Shown here one piece after another: positions 14,241 to 22,550 of a stretch of 22,550 bases of DNA. The stretch spans positions 1-22,550 of the forward strand of contig DASPKS010000150.1 of NCBI GenBank assembly GCA_035628035.1. The letters are read 5' to 3'. The translations under genes were made by a program, and so were the position numbers. The stretch's first letter is position 1; each line of letters opens with the position of its first letter. Under the pieces are notes generated by a model. That model ran no database searches, was not told the DNA's origin, and saw only the letters and a list, made by a program, of their open reading frames with translations. Origin of the DNA: DASPKS01 sp035628035. GTDB taxonomy: Bacteria; Bacteroidota; Rhodothermia; Rhodothermales; Rubricoccaceae.

Positions 14241-14254
14241 GCTAATTTTTTAGC
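14241..14254 (+). promoter_or_regulatory. AT-rich palindrome abutting the DUF5916 gene start
   Basis: GCTAATTTTTTAGC is a 5-bp inverted repeat (GCTAA/TTAGC) around four T, touching the first possible ATG (14255). It is the most AT-rich spot in the 226-bp region 14029-14254. It could be part of a promoter giving a nearly leaderless mRNA, or an operator; no well-spaced -33 TTG is found. Nearby, TGCCTC (14197-14202) and GAGGCA (14212-14217) form another small hairpin. Confidence 0.3.
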
Positions 14255-16957
14255 ATGCCCGCCCCCGCCATGCGCCTCCTCTACTGCGTCTCGGCCCTCC
14301 TCCTCTCCACGTCGGCGGTCGCCCAGCCCACGACCCTCGCCTCCACCGCCCCGGGCCGTCCCGGCCCTGACTCGACCGCGACCGTCTCTGCCAGCCGCAC
14401 GTTCACCGCCGTTCGAACGGCGTCCCCTCCTTCGATCGACGGGCGGCTCGACGACGCCATGTGGGCGTCGGCCGTGCCCATCGAGGGGTTCCGGCAGCGC
14501 GAGCCGGAGGAGGGCGCGGAGGCTTCGCAGCGGACCGTCGTCCGCGTGCTCTACGACGACGCGGCGCTCTACATCAGCGCGCGAATGCACGACACGGCGC
14601 CGGACTCCATCGTTGCCCGCCTCGGCCGCCGCGACGCCGACGTCCACACCGACTTCTTCATGGTGGCGCTCGACCCGTACCACGACCGCCGCTCGGGGTA
14701 CTACTTCGGCCTGAGCGCCGCGGGGACGCTCTACGACGGCGTCCTCTATAACGACGGGTGGGACGACTCCTCGTGGGATGGGGTCTGGGAAGGGCGGGTC
14801 GCCCGCGACGCCGAGGGGTGGACGGCCGAGTTCCGCATCCCCTACTCCCAGCTCCGCTTCAGCCGCGCCGACGTCCAGGTGTGGGGCGTCAACTTCCGCC
14901 GCGACATCGCCCGGCGGCAGGAGCGGGCCTACCTCCAGGTGGTGCCCAGCACCGAGAACGGATTCGTCTCGTTCTTCCCCGACCTCGTAGGGATCGAGCG
15001 CATCCGGCCGGCGCGGGGGTTCGAGGTCGTCCCCTACGTGACGAGCCGGGCCGAGTTGACCGACCAGCCCGCCGGCAACCCCTTCGACGACGGCTCCGAC
15101 TTCGAGGCCGAGGCCGGCGCCGACTTCCGGCTCGGCCTCACGTCGAACCTCACGCTCAACGGCACCCTCAACCCCGACTTCGGACAGGTCGAGGTGGACC
15201 CCGCCGTCGTCAACCTCTCGGCGTTCGAGACGTTCTTCGAGGAGCGGCGGCCGTTCTTCGTCGAGGGCTCGTCGATCTTCGAGTTCGGGTATGGCGGGTC
15301 GAGCCGGAACATGGGGTTCAACTGGGTGAACCTCGACCCCTTCTACTCCCGCCGCATCGGGCGCGCGCCGGGCGGGGTGCTCCCGGCCCACGAGTATGCG
15401 GACCGCCCCGCGTCCACGCGCATCCTCGGCGCGGCGAAGCTGACGGGGCGCCTCGGCGCGACGAGCGTCGGCGTGCTCAGCAGCGTGACGGGACGCGGCA
15501 TCGCGCAGCTCCAGGTGGACGGCGCGCCGCAGGAGGTGGAGGTGGAGCCGATGGCGCACTACGGCGTCGTCCGCGCGCTCCGCGAGTTCGACAGCGGCGC
15601 GCACGGGCTCGGCGTCCTCGGCACCGCCGTCAACCGCGACATCCGCGACGACCTCCAGCGGGGGTTCTTCAACACCGGCGCCTACGTGGGCGGCGTGGAC
15701 GGGTGGACGCGGTTCGGCGACGGGATGTGGGTGCTGAAGGGGTGGGCTACGGCCTCCCACGTGACGGGGAGCGAAGACCAGATCGCCCGCCTCCAACGCA
15801 CGGCCGTGCACTACCTCCAGCGGCCCGACCGCGAGCACTTCCGCTACGACCCCACGCGGACCAGCCTCACGGGCTTCGCCGGGCGCCTCGCCCTCGACAA
15901 GACGCGTGGCAACTGGATCGTGAACGCTGCCCTCGGCGTGGTCTCCCCCACGTACGACCTCAACGACGTCGGCTTCCTCGGGCGGACCGACCTCCTCAAC
16001 GCGCACCTCTTCGTGGGCCACCACTCGAACGAGGTCAAGGGGCCCACGCGGACGCGGCTCTTCATGGCCGCCGCCTGGAACAACCTCGACTTCGACGGCA
16101 ACCGCACCAGCACCGGGTTCTGGGGGCGCACGGAGCTCCAGTTCACGAACTACTGGTTCCTCACCGCGGGCTCGTCGGTCGGCCTCGCGAACATCGACCC
16201 CTACATGACGCGCGGCGGCCCGCTCGTGTGGACGCCGATCGGTGTGGACGGTGACTTCTGGCTCTCGACCGACAGCCGGAAGGCTCTCCAGCTCGGGTTC
16301 GGCAGCTACGGCGGCATCTGGGAGGGCGGCAGCAACGTCGGCGGCGACATCAACCTGACGTGGCAGCCGCGCCCGAACGTGAACGTCTCCTTCGGGCCGG
16401 GCTACTTCCACAACGTCACCGACGCGCAGTATGTCACCGCGCGCCCCGACGAGCTCGCCACCGAGACCTTCGGAAGCCGCTATGTCTTCGCCCACCTCAA
16501 CCAGTGGCAGGTCTCGGGCAGCCTCCGGCTGAACTGGACCTTCACCCCCACGATGAGCCTCCAGCTGTTCGCGCAGCCGCTCGTCGCCTCGGGCGCCTAC
16601 AGCGAGTTCAAGGAGTTCGCCCGCCCCCGCACGTTCGACTTCAACCTCTACGAGGACGTGGAGGAGGTCGAGAACGAGGACGGCTCCGTCACGGTGACCG
16701 TCGACCCCGACGCCGAAGGTCCTGCCGCGCCGTTCTCCTTCGGCCGGCCCGACTTCCGCTTCGCGTCGCTCCGCGGTAACGCCGTCTTCCGCTGGGAGTA
16801 CCGCCCCGGCTCGACGCTCTACCTCGTCTGGACGCAGCAGCGCGAGGACTTCGAGCCCGACGGCGTCTTCCGCTTCGGCCACGCCGCCAACCGCCTCCTC
16901 AACGTGCCCTCCGACAACGTGTTCGCGCTCAAAGTGACGTACTGGCTCGGCCGGTAG
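14255..16957 (+). CDS. DUF5916 outer-membrane protein with CBM9-like N-terminal domain
   Basis: 900 residues. The signal peptide core is RLLYCVSALLLSTSAVA, cleaved before QPTT. Residues 50-230 form a CBM9-like beta-sandwich: PPSIDGRLDDAMWASAVPI, TVVRVLYDDAALYISARMHD, DFFMVALDPYHDRRSGYYF, and GWTAEFRIPYSQLRF. The rest matches the DUF5916 family, including LNGTLNPDFGQVEVDP (301-316) and FFEERRPFFVEGSSIFEFG (327-345), then a long series of alternating-residue strands typical of an outer-membrane beta-barrel, ending in YWLGR. Such proteins are common in Bacteroidota and Gemmatimonadota; substrate unknown, possibly carbohydrate or peptide related. ATG at 14255 and ATG at 14270 (MRLLYC) both fit; the latter gives the more typical signal peptide. 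It is a single-gene unit, divergent from cmk. Confidence 0.9.
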   Translation: MPAPAMRLLYCVSALLLSTSAVAQPTTLASTAPGRPGPDSTATVSASRTFTAVRTASPPSIDGRLDDAMWASAVPIEGFRQREPEEGAEASQRTVVRVLYDDAALYISARMHDTAPDSIVARLGRRDADVHTDFFMVALDPYHDRRSGYYFGLSAAGTLYDGVLYNDGWDDSSWDGVWEGRVARDAEGWTAEFRIPYSQLRFSRADVQVWGVNFRRDIARRQERAYLQVVPSTENGFVSFFPDLVGIERIRPARGFEVVPYVTSRAELTDQPAGNPFDDGSDFEAEAGADFRLGLTSNLTLNGTLNPDFGQVEVDPAVVNLSAFETFFEERRPFFVEGSSIFEFGYGGSSRNMGFNWVNLDPFYSRRIGRAPGGVLPAHEYADRPASTRILGAAKLTGRLGATSVGVLSSVTGRGIAQLQVDGAPQEVEVEPMAHYGVVRALREFDSGAHGLGVLGTAVNRDIRDDLQRGFFNTGAYVGGVDGWTRFGDGMWVLKGWATASHVTGSEDQIARLQRTAVHYLQRPDREHFRYDPTRTSLTGFAGRLALDKTRGNWIVNAALGVVSPTYDLNDVGFLGRTDLLNAHLFVGHHSNEVKGPTRTRLFMAAAWNNLDFDGNRTSTGFWGRTELQFTNYWFLTAGSSVGLANIDPYMTRGGPLVWTPIGVDGDFWLSTDSRKALQLGFGSYGGIWEGGSNVGGDINLTWQPRPNVNVSFGPGYFHNVTDAQYVTARPDELATETFGSRYVFAHLNQWQVSGSLRLNWTFTPTMSLQLFAQPLVASGAYSEFKEFARPRTFDFNLYEDVEEVENEDGSVTVTVDPDAEGPAAPFSFGRPDFRFASLRGNAVFRWEYRPGSTLYLVWTQQREDFEPDGVFRFGHAANRLLNVPSDNVFALKVTYWLGR

Positions 16958-16977
16958 CAGCGGGCCAGCGTCACACG

Positions 16978-17009
16978 GGGAGCCGGTTGCGTGCCCGGCT
17001 CCCTTTTTT
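16978..17009 (+). terminator. Rho-independent terminator of the DUF5916 gene
   Basis: GGGAGCCGG (16978-16986) pairs with CCGGCTCCC (16995-17003), 8-base loop, followed by six T then GTTTC. It starts 20 bases after the stop. The clearest intrinsic terminator on the plus strand in this window. Confidence 0.92.
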
Positions 17010-17058
17010 GTTTCAAGTGGGGCGTGGTGCCCTTCCCGGTAGGGTCTCCCCCTTCAGG

Positions 17059-17655
17059 CTACCGCTGCCCGACGGTCCGGCTGACGATGGTGATCTCGCC
17101 GGGGTAGCGGATGGGGCCGAACTCGGTCGTGATGGTGGGCCGCGCGGCGAGGCGGATCTGCGTGGGCGAGGCCTCCTCCCCTGCCACCGCGAGTGCGACG
17201 TCGATGAGGTCGCGCGCGTTGCGGCCGAAGAAGCGGACGAGGTCGAGCTCGATCGAGATCGGGAGGTCGGCCGTCGTGCCAGGCTGGATCAGCCGCTCAT
17301 CGTTGAACGTGCCAGCGACGGTCTCGGTGTCGTTGAGGAACAGCCGCCAGTCGAGGCTGACCAGACGTGCCGCCGTGGGGTTCGCGGCCGGATTCTCGGC
17401 GGCGACGTGGAGCGTGAACCGGAGCGGGACTTCCCCCCGCGCGGCGGCGGCCGTGAGCCGCACCACGTCGGACGGGCGGAGCTCCCCGTAGTCGCGCACG
17501 CGCTCGATGGGGACGCCCGCGAGCAGGCCGTTCGAGACGCGGTCCAGCGTGAAGTCCACGCGCGTGAGGGCCGCGAACTGTTCGAGCGTCGTGCAGCCGG
17601 GCACGAGGAGGAGCAGGCCGAGCACGGCGGGGAAGAGTCGGGCGAGCGGGTTCAT
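17059..17655 (-). CDS. LEA type 2 (WHy domain) lipoprotein
   Basis: 198-residue lipoprotein. Signal peptide MNPLARLFPAV then a poly-Leu core, lipobox V-P-G-C with Cys21. The mature part reads as one LEA_2/WHy domain: VDFTLDRVSNGLLAGVPIER, VVRLTAAAARGEVPLRFTLH, AAENPAANPTAARLVSLDWR (the conserved N-P-N-like turn before the core strand), FLNDTETVAGTFNDERLIQP, then LDLVRFFGRN and FGPIRYPGEITI. WHy domains are found in plant LEA14 proteins and in many bacterial periplasmic lipoproteins; a stress-protective function is known for some homologues, not shown here. ATG at 17655 is chosen for the signal peptide; the open frame extends to 17862 but overlaps the divergent methyltransferase gene. The 97-bp divergent gap must contain both promoters; I see no clear element. 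Confidence 0.83.
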   Translation of the reverse strand: MNPLARLFPAVLGLLLLVPGCTTLEQFAALTRVDFTLDRVSNGLLAGVPIERVRDYGELRPSDVVRLTAAAARGEVPLRFTLHVAAENPAANPTAARLVSLDWRLFLNDTETVAGTFNDERLIQPGTTADLPISIELDLVRFFGRNARDLIDVALAVAGEEASPTQIRLAARPTITTEFGPIRYPGEITIVSRTVGQR

Positions 17656-17752
17656 GCGAGCGGCGGATGAGGCGGAGGGGTGCGCGTTCGATGCCTTACC
17701 CGGCCGCGCGGTTCTCCCCCGACGTAACCTCCTCCCCCCTTCTTCACCCGCC

Positions 17753-18229
17753 ATGCCCCTCCACCCTATTTCGGTTGTCCTCCCTGACGTGCGCTCGGCG
17801 TACAACGTTGGCTCCATCTTCCGCACAGCCGACGCGGCGGGACTGGCCCACGTGTACCTCACCGGCTACACGCCCACGCCGGCGCACCGGGGGGTGAAGA
17901 AAACGGCGCTGGGAGCCGAGACGGCGGTGCCCTGGAGCCAGCACGACGATGCGCTCGGGCTCGTCGAGCGGCTGCGGGCGGAGGGGCAGACGGTGGTCGC
18001 CCTAGAGCGGACACCACGCGCGGTCGGGCTGGAGCAGGTCGGGCCGGAGCACTTCCCGATGGTGGTGGTGGTCGGAAACGAGGTGGCGGGCGTGCCCCCC
18101 GCCCTCCTCGGCGTGGCCGACCTCGTGCTGGCGCTCCCGGTCTACGGCGTCAAGACCTCGCTCAACGTGGCGGTGGCGTTCGGTGTAGCGGCCTACGGGC
18201 TGGTAGGGCGGTACCGAGCGGATTCCTGA
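17753..18229 (+). CDS. SpoU/TrmH-family RNA 2'-O-methyltransferase
   Basis: 158-residue SPOUT methyltransferase that should transfer a methyl group from S-adenosylmethionine to a ribose 2'-OH of tRNA or rRNA. The three SpoU motifs are present: motif 1 VRSAYNVGSIFRTADAAG with Asn18 and Arg24; motif 2 VVVVGNEVAGVPPALL (104-119); motif 3 LALPVYGVKTSLNVAVAFGV (127-146). The knot-forming C-terminus is intact. It lacks an N-terminal RNA-binding extension, so it is a minimal enzyme of TrmL-like size, but the sequence is not TrmL in motif 1 and the target nucleoside cannot be named. The start ATG at 17753 (MPLHPISVVLPD) is the only one that fits the fold; the frame is open from 17507 but overlaps the lipoprotein gene. 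It is divergent from that gene and 129 bp upstream of the EF-module gene. Confidence 0.92.
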   Translation: MPLHPISVVLPDVRSAYNVGSIFRTADAAGLAHVYLTGYTPTPAHRGVKKTALGAETAVPWSQHDDALGLVERLRAEGQTVVALERTPRAVGLEQVGPEHFPMVVVVGNEVAGVPPALLGVADLVLALPVYGVKTSLNVAVAFGVAAYGLVGRYRADS

Positions 18230-18290
18230 CGGGGCGAGGCGGAAGCCAAAATCCCCTGGAGCGGGGAGAGCGAGGAGCGAAGCGCGCGTC

Positions 18291-18300
18291 CTACTTTTCC
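18291..18300 (+). promoter_or_regulatory. Promoter-like CTACTTTTCC upstream of the EF-module gene
   Basis: TACTTTTC (18292-18299) is a near match to the Bacteroidota -7 element TAnnTTTG, about 60 bases before the ATG at 18359. No clear -33 TTG at the right distance. It resembles the string ahead of the cupredoxin gene. Confidence 0.25.
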
Positions 18301-18358
18301 GCCGCCTGCTCGCACGTCGCTATGCAGGTTCTCCTTAACCAGGCCCTGTCCTACCCCC

Positions 18359-20143
18359 ATGCGCTCGCGCTTCCTCCTCCTTCTCGGAGGGCTCCTGTTC
18401 ACCACGCTCCCCGTCGCCGCCCAGCCCGACGCGGCCACCCAGATCGGCCGCATCCGCGAGGAGGCCGGCTCGACCGAGTGGGCCGACCGCGTGGAGTCCG
18501 TCCTCGTTGGCCAGTTCGACCGCAACAACTCCGGCACCATCGACACGCGCCTGGAGCTGGCCCAGGTGACCTGCGATATCTGGCAGGCGCTTGAGGCCGC
18601 CCACCCCAGCGTGCTCGAGATCTACGGGTTCGCCCCCGACTACATCTGGGTCGGCTACGCCTTCGGGTTCGACGAGTCGCTCCGACAGACCGCCTACGAA
18701 GAGGGCTTCCGCTGCATCACGGGGGGTGCTGACCCCGATGCGGTGCTGGGTGTGTACGAAGGCGCCACGGGCGGCGACGCCGCTGCCGACCTCCGCGCCA
18801 TTTCGGCCTCCTCGTTTTACGGCGGGTGGGACGACGCGGCCGGCCGCATCCTCGTCCGCCACTTCGACAGCAACGGCTCCGGGATGCTGGAGGCCGGCGA
18901 AACCGGCCTGTTCGGGTGCGACGTGTGGCGCGAGGTGGCGACGGCCTACGAGCGGGAGTACGGGGAGAGCGACTTCTGGATCGGGATGGGCTTCCGCGAG
19001 GACCTCATCTGGAACGCCGAGGGGCTCCAGATCGCCGAGAGCGCGCGGGCCTCGACGTGGTCCGACATCCAGGAGTGCTTCAACCTCAACGGCGGCAGCA
19101 CCAGCGGCACGGGTAGCGCGGCGGCCGACCTGCGCGCCCTCTCCTGGAACGACTTCTACGCTGACTTCGACGACCAGGCGGGCGACGTGCTCGTCCGCTA
19201 CTACGACCGCAACGGCTCCGGCTCGCTTGAGGCCGGCGAGGTGGGCTCGATCACGTGCGCCGACTGGATGGCGATCCAGAGCGCCTACCAGCGAGCGTAC
19301 AGCGGTAGCGACTTCTGGATCGGGATGGGCTTCCGCGAGGACCTCATCTGGAACGCCGAGGGGCTCCAGATCGCGGAGGGCGCCCGCGCCGCTTCGTGGG
19401 CCTCGATCCAGAACTGCTTCGGGATGAGCAGCTCGTCGTCCGGCACCAGCAACAGCCCCTACGTGTCCGAGCGCCTCGCGTACATCAACGAGCAGTTCCG
19501 CCTCTACAACACATACAACACGAGCTGGTCGGTGGACGAGAACGCGCGGACGTGGAGCGTGACCGACGAGTTCGGCACCGTCACAGGCGACCTCGCCACG
19601 ACGGAGGTCCGGGGCGACGGGAGCGGCAACCTCGGCATCTTCTGCGTCTCCGGCGGCACCTGCGTGCGGGGCTACGACGGCCCCACGAGCTCCTACACGA
19701 TGGGGCTCACGACGAACGGGAACGTGATCCCCCACTTCGACGCCGTCATCCGGCAGTTCCAGGAGATCCGCTCGTACGTCCTGGGCGGGACGCCGTCCAC
19801 GGCCGTCAGCCCCTACGTCGGCCAGCGGCTCGACTACATCAACGAGCAGTTCCGCCTCTACAACGAGTACGACACGAGCTGGGGCGTGAACGAGGCGACG
19901 AAGACGTGGTGGGTGACCGACCGCTTCGGCACCGTTACCGGCGACATGGCGACGTCGGAGGTTCGCACCGACGGTGACCTCCTGGGCATCTTCTGCACGT
20001 CGGGCGGGACGTGCCTCCGCGGGTACAACGGCCCCGAGAGCTCCTACACCATGGCGCTCTCGACGAACGGCCGCACGATCCCGCACCTCAGCACGGTCAT
20101 CCAGAAGTTCCGCGAGATCCGCTCCCACGTGATGGGCCGGTAG
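18359..20143 (+). CDS. Secreted repeat protein: three EF-hand-like modules plus twin C-terminal domain
   Basis: 594 residues. Signal peptide 1-21 (cleavage after VAA). Three homologous modules follow: about 25-120 (divergent), 138-240 and 254-355. Each has an EF-hand-like loop: DRNNSGTID (54-62, one residue out of register at the last ligand), DSNGSGMLEAGE (170-181) and DRNGSGSLEAGE (283-294); the latter two fit the 12-residue calcium loop. Each also carries one cysteine pair (72/119, 187/240, 300/353). Modules 2 and 3 share FWIGMGFREDLIWNAEGLQI. The C-terminal half is a tandem of one domain of about 110 residues (366-476 and 484-594), with YINEQFRLYN, FGTVTGD, LGIFC-SGGTC, RGY-GP-SSYTM and a final helix with EIRS; I do not recognise this domain. 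There is no T9SS sorting domain, so it may stay periplasmic or use another route. Ends at a strong terminator. Confidence 0.88.
   Translation: MRSRFLLLLGGLLFTTLPVAAQPDAATQIGRIREEAGSTEWADRVESVLVGQFDRNNSGTIDTRLELAQVTCDIWQALEAAHPSVLEIYGFAPDYIWVGYAFGFDESLRQTAYEEGFRCITGGADPDAVLGVYEGATGGDAAADLRAISASSFYGGWDDAAGRILVRHFDSNGSGMLEAGETGLFGCDVWREVATAYEREYGESDFWIGMGFREDLIWNAEGLQIAESARASTWSDIQECFNLNGGSTSGTGSAAADLRALSWNDFYADFDDQAGDVLVRYYDRNGSGSLEAGEVGSITCADWMAIQSAYQRAYSGSDFWIGMGFREDLIWNAEGLQIAEGARAASWASIQNCFGMSSSSSGTSNSPYVSERLAYINEQFRLYNTYNTSWSVDENARTWSVTDEFGTVTGDLATTEVRGDGSGNLGIFCVSGGTCVRGYDGPTSSYTMGLTTNGNVIPHFDAVIRQFQEIRSYVLGGTPSTAVSPYVGQRLDYINEQFRLYNEYDTSWGVNEATKTWWVTDRFGTVTGDMATSEVRTDGDLLGIFCTSGGTCLRGYNGPESSYTMALSTNGRTIPHLSTVIQKFREIRSHVMGR
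18968..19374 (+). repeat. Exact 68-bp direct repeat within the EF-module gene
   Basis: Bases 18968-19035 are identical to 19307-19374, an offset of 339 bp or exactly 113 codons, one module length. Flanking module sequence is only partly identical, so the stretch reflects recent duplication, gene conversion or strong constraint. Confidence 0.9.
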
Positions 20144-20164
20144 CGGCCCCTAGTTCACCGACCC

Positions 20165-20194
20165 AGCGGCGGGCCCGTGTGCGGGCCCGCCGCT
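20165..20194. terminator. Perfect 13-bp hairpin terminator
   Basis: AGCGGCGGGCCCG (20165-20177) pairs with CGGGCCCGCCGCT (20182-20194) around a TGTG loop, followed on the plus strand by TTCCTTTCT. It lies between the EF-module gene stop (20143) and the mutase gene stop (20202), so it may serve both, but the U-rich tail favours the plus strand. Confidence 0.85.
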
Positions 20195-20201
20195 TTCCTT
20201 T

Positions 20202-21778
<1,577 letters not shown>

Positions 21779-21782
<4 letters not shown>

Positions 21783-22360
21783 GGCGCGTCGGCGGTGAGG
21801 AGGAGGGGCGCCTCCGGCTTGAGGAGGCCGAAGAGGAGGGTGTGGCGAGGCTCCCCATAGGGCCACCACCGGTCACGGAGGAACCCCTCGCGCGTGAACC
21901 CGAGCCGCTCGAGGAGGCGGATGGACGGTTCGTTCTCGGGGTCCACGTCGGCCTCGACCCGGTGGAGCCCCATCGGCCCGAAGGCGAACCGGAGCACGGC
22001 GGATACGGCCTCCGCGGCGAGGCCCTGGCCCCAGTGCTCGCGGCCGAGGATGTAGCCCAGCTCGGCGCGGCGGTGCTCGCGGCTCCACCCGGCCAGCGTG
22101 CACGTGCCGATCAGCCGGTCCTCGCCACGTACCGTGATGCCCCACTGGAAGAGGCTGCGGCTGGCGAAACCGTCGGCGATCTGGCGCGCATAGGCGAGCG
22201 CGGCCTCGCGGTCCCTCATCGGCGCGTGGCTCCAGTACTGCATCGTCTCCTCGTCGCCGAAGACGGCGAGGAGGGCGTCGGCGTCCTCCGGCCCCACCGG
22301 CCGGAGCCGCAGCCGGGGCGTTTCGAGGACGGGCAGGCGGTCGCCGAAGGGGTCGGTCAT
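21779..22360 (-). CDS. GNAT-family N-acetyltransferase (RimJ/RimL type)
   Basis: 193-residue acetyltransferase. The N-terminal LETPRLRLRPVGPEDADALL is the typical RimJ/RimL opening; FQWGITVRGEDRLIGTCTLAG forms the central strands; AELGYILGREHWGQGLAAEA carries the acetyl-CoA pyrophosphate-binding loop (Q/R-x-x-G-x-A type, here REHWGQGLA); HRVEADVDPENEPSIRLLER and LGFTREGFLRDRWW complete the fold. Members acetylate ribosomal protein N-termini, small molecules or antibiotics; the substrate cannot be inferred. No signal peptide. ATG at 22360. Its TGA stop overlaps the mutase ATG by 4 bases, so the two are translationally coupled in one operon, although a functional link is not obvious. Confidence 0.92.
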
Positions 22361-22434
22361 GACTCGGGCAGCAATGCGCCGGGGAGTTTACGCGCCTGCG
22401 CCGTCCGGCACCGCCCGGCGTGCCTCTGGGGTCA

Positions 22435-22468
22435 GATTCCCGCGCTTCTCCACACCGACGCGGGAATC
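22435..22468. promoter_or_regulatory. Perfect 10-bp palindrome in the divergent region at the right end
   Basis: GATTCCCGCG (22435-22444) and CGCGGGAATC (22459-22468) are perfect inverted repeats around a 14-base spacer. They lie 75 bases upstream of the acetyltransferase start (minus) and 54 bases upstream of a possible GTG start (plus, 22522). There is no gene end on either side to terminate, so an operator or leader hairpin is more likely than a terminator. Confidence 0.45.
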
Positions 22469-22521
22469 GCCCTGGGTCCTCCGCGTTATCGTTCCTCCGC
22501 CTTCGCCCGACCTCCACGCCT

Positions 22522-22550
22522 GTGAATCCGCAGGATCCCGAAGGGAAACC
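22522..22550 (+). CDS. Possible 5' end of a gene cut by the window edge
   Basis: GTG AAT CCG CAG GAT CCC GAA GGG AAA reads VNPQDPEGK (as a start, MNPQDPEGK), a plausible hydrophilic N-terminus preceded by the C-rich type of leader seen before other genes here (CCTCCACGCCT). Only nine codons are visible, so this is tentative. A promoter-like TTATCGTTCC lies at about 22486-22495. Confidence 0.3.

Noticed and set aside
14144..16882. A 912-codon open frame on the minus strand opposite the DUF5916 gene
   Set aside because: Low-complexity Arg/Glu/Val/Ala product with no recognisable domain; the plus strand encodes a clear signal peptide, CBM9-like domain and barrel with a terminator.

Overview
This is about 22.5 kb of very GC-rich chromosomal DNA, most likely from a high-GC Bacteroidota lineage of the Rhodothermales / Rubricoccaceae / Salinibacter type. 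Four things support this. Two secreted proteins end in type IX secretion (Por) sorting domains. There is a DUF5916 outer-membrane protein. There is a sensor kinase with a Reg_prop propeller and a Y_Y_Y domain. Almost no start codon is preceded by a Shine-Dalgarno sequence. The assignment rests on protein families I recognise, not on a search. I see no rRNA, tRNA, CRISPR array, transposase or phage gene; this looks like ordinary chromosome with several lineage-specific surface proteins.

Left part (1-5649): the C-terminal end of one protein; a small unknown protein; a lipoprotein with a PPC-like beta-sandwich; a roughly 100-bp dispersed-repeat-like palindromic element; and a two-component pair made of a 1000-residue propeller histidine kinase and a NarL/LuxR-type response regulator, both on the minus strand. 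Middle (5650-10708): a T9SS-sorted secreted protein on the plus strand, then a minus-strand series: a membrane protein joining a ubiquitin-like N-terminus to a DUF2135/YfaP-like C-terminus, a T9SS-sorted cupredoxin, the methionine sulfoxide reductase MsrB, and a bacterial relative of archaeo-eukaryotic release factor 1 with a GGWSQ loop. Core block (10823-14028): cmk-rpsA, the classic pairing, with a strong terminator after rpsA. The S1 protein has an unusual N-terminal extension with amphipathic repeats in register with an 11-residue period, and its mRNA leader can fold.

Right part (14255-22550): a DUF5916 outer-membrane protein with a textbook terminator; a LEA-type-2 (WHy) lipoprotein divergent from a SpoU/TrmH RNA methyltransferase; a secreted protein built from three EF-hand-like modules plus two copies of a roughly 110-residue domain I do not recognise; and a translationally coupled pair on the minus strand, a GNAT acetyltransferase followed by a methylmalonyl-CoA mutase catalytic subunit with no B12-binding domain. 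The window ends with a perfect palindrome and the possible first codons of another plus-strand gene.

The genes do not form one pathway. The firmest functional links are cmk-rpsA, the kinase/regulator pair and the mutase/acetyltransferase overlap. The items most worth following up are the S1 extension and leader, the bacterial eRF1-like protein, the ubiquitin-like/DUF2135 fusion, and the secreted EF-module protein with its unrecognised repeat domain.
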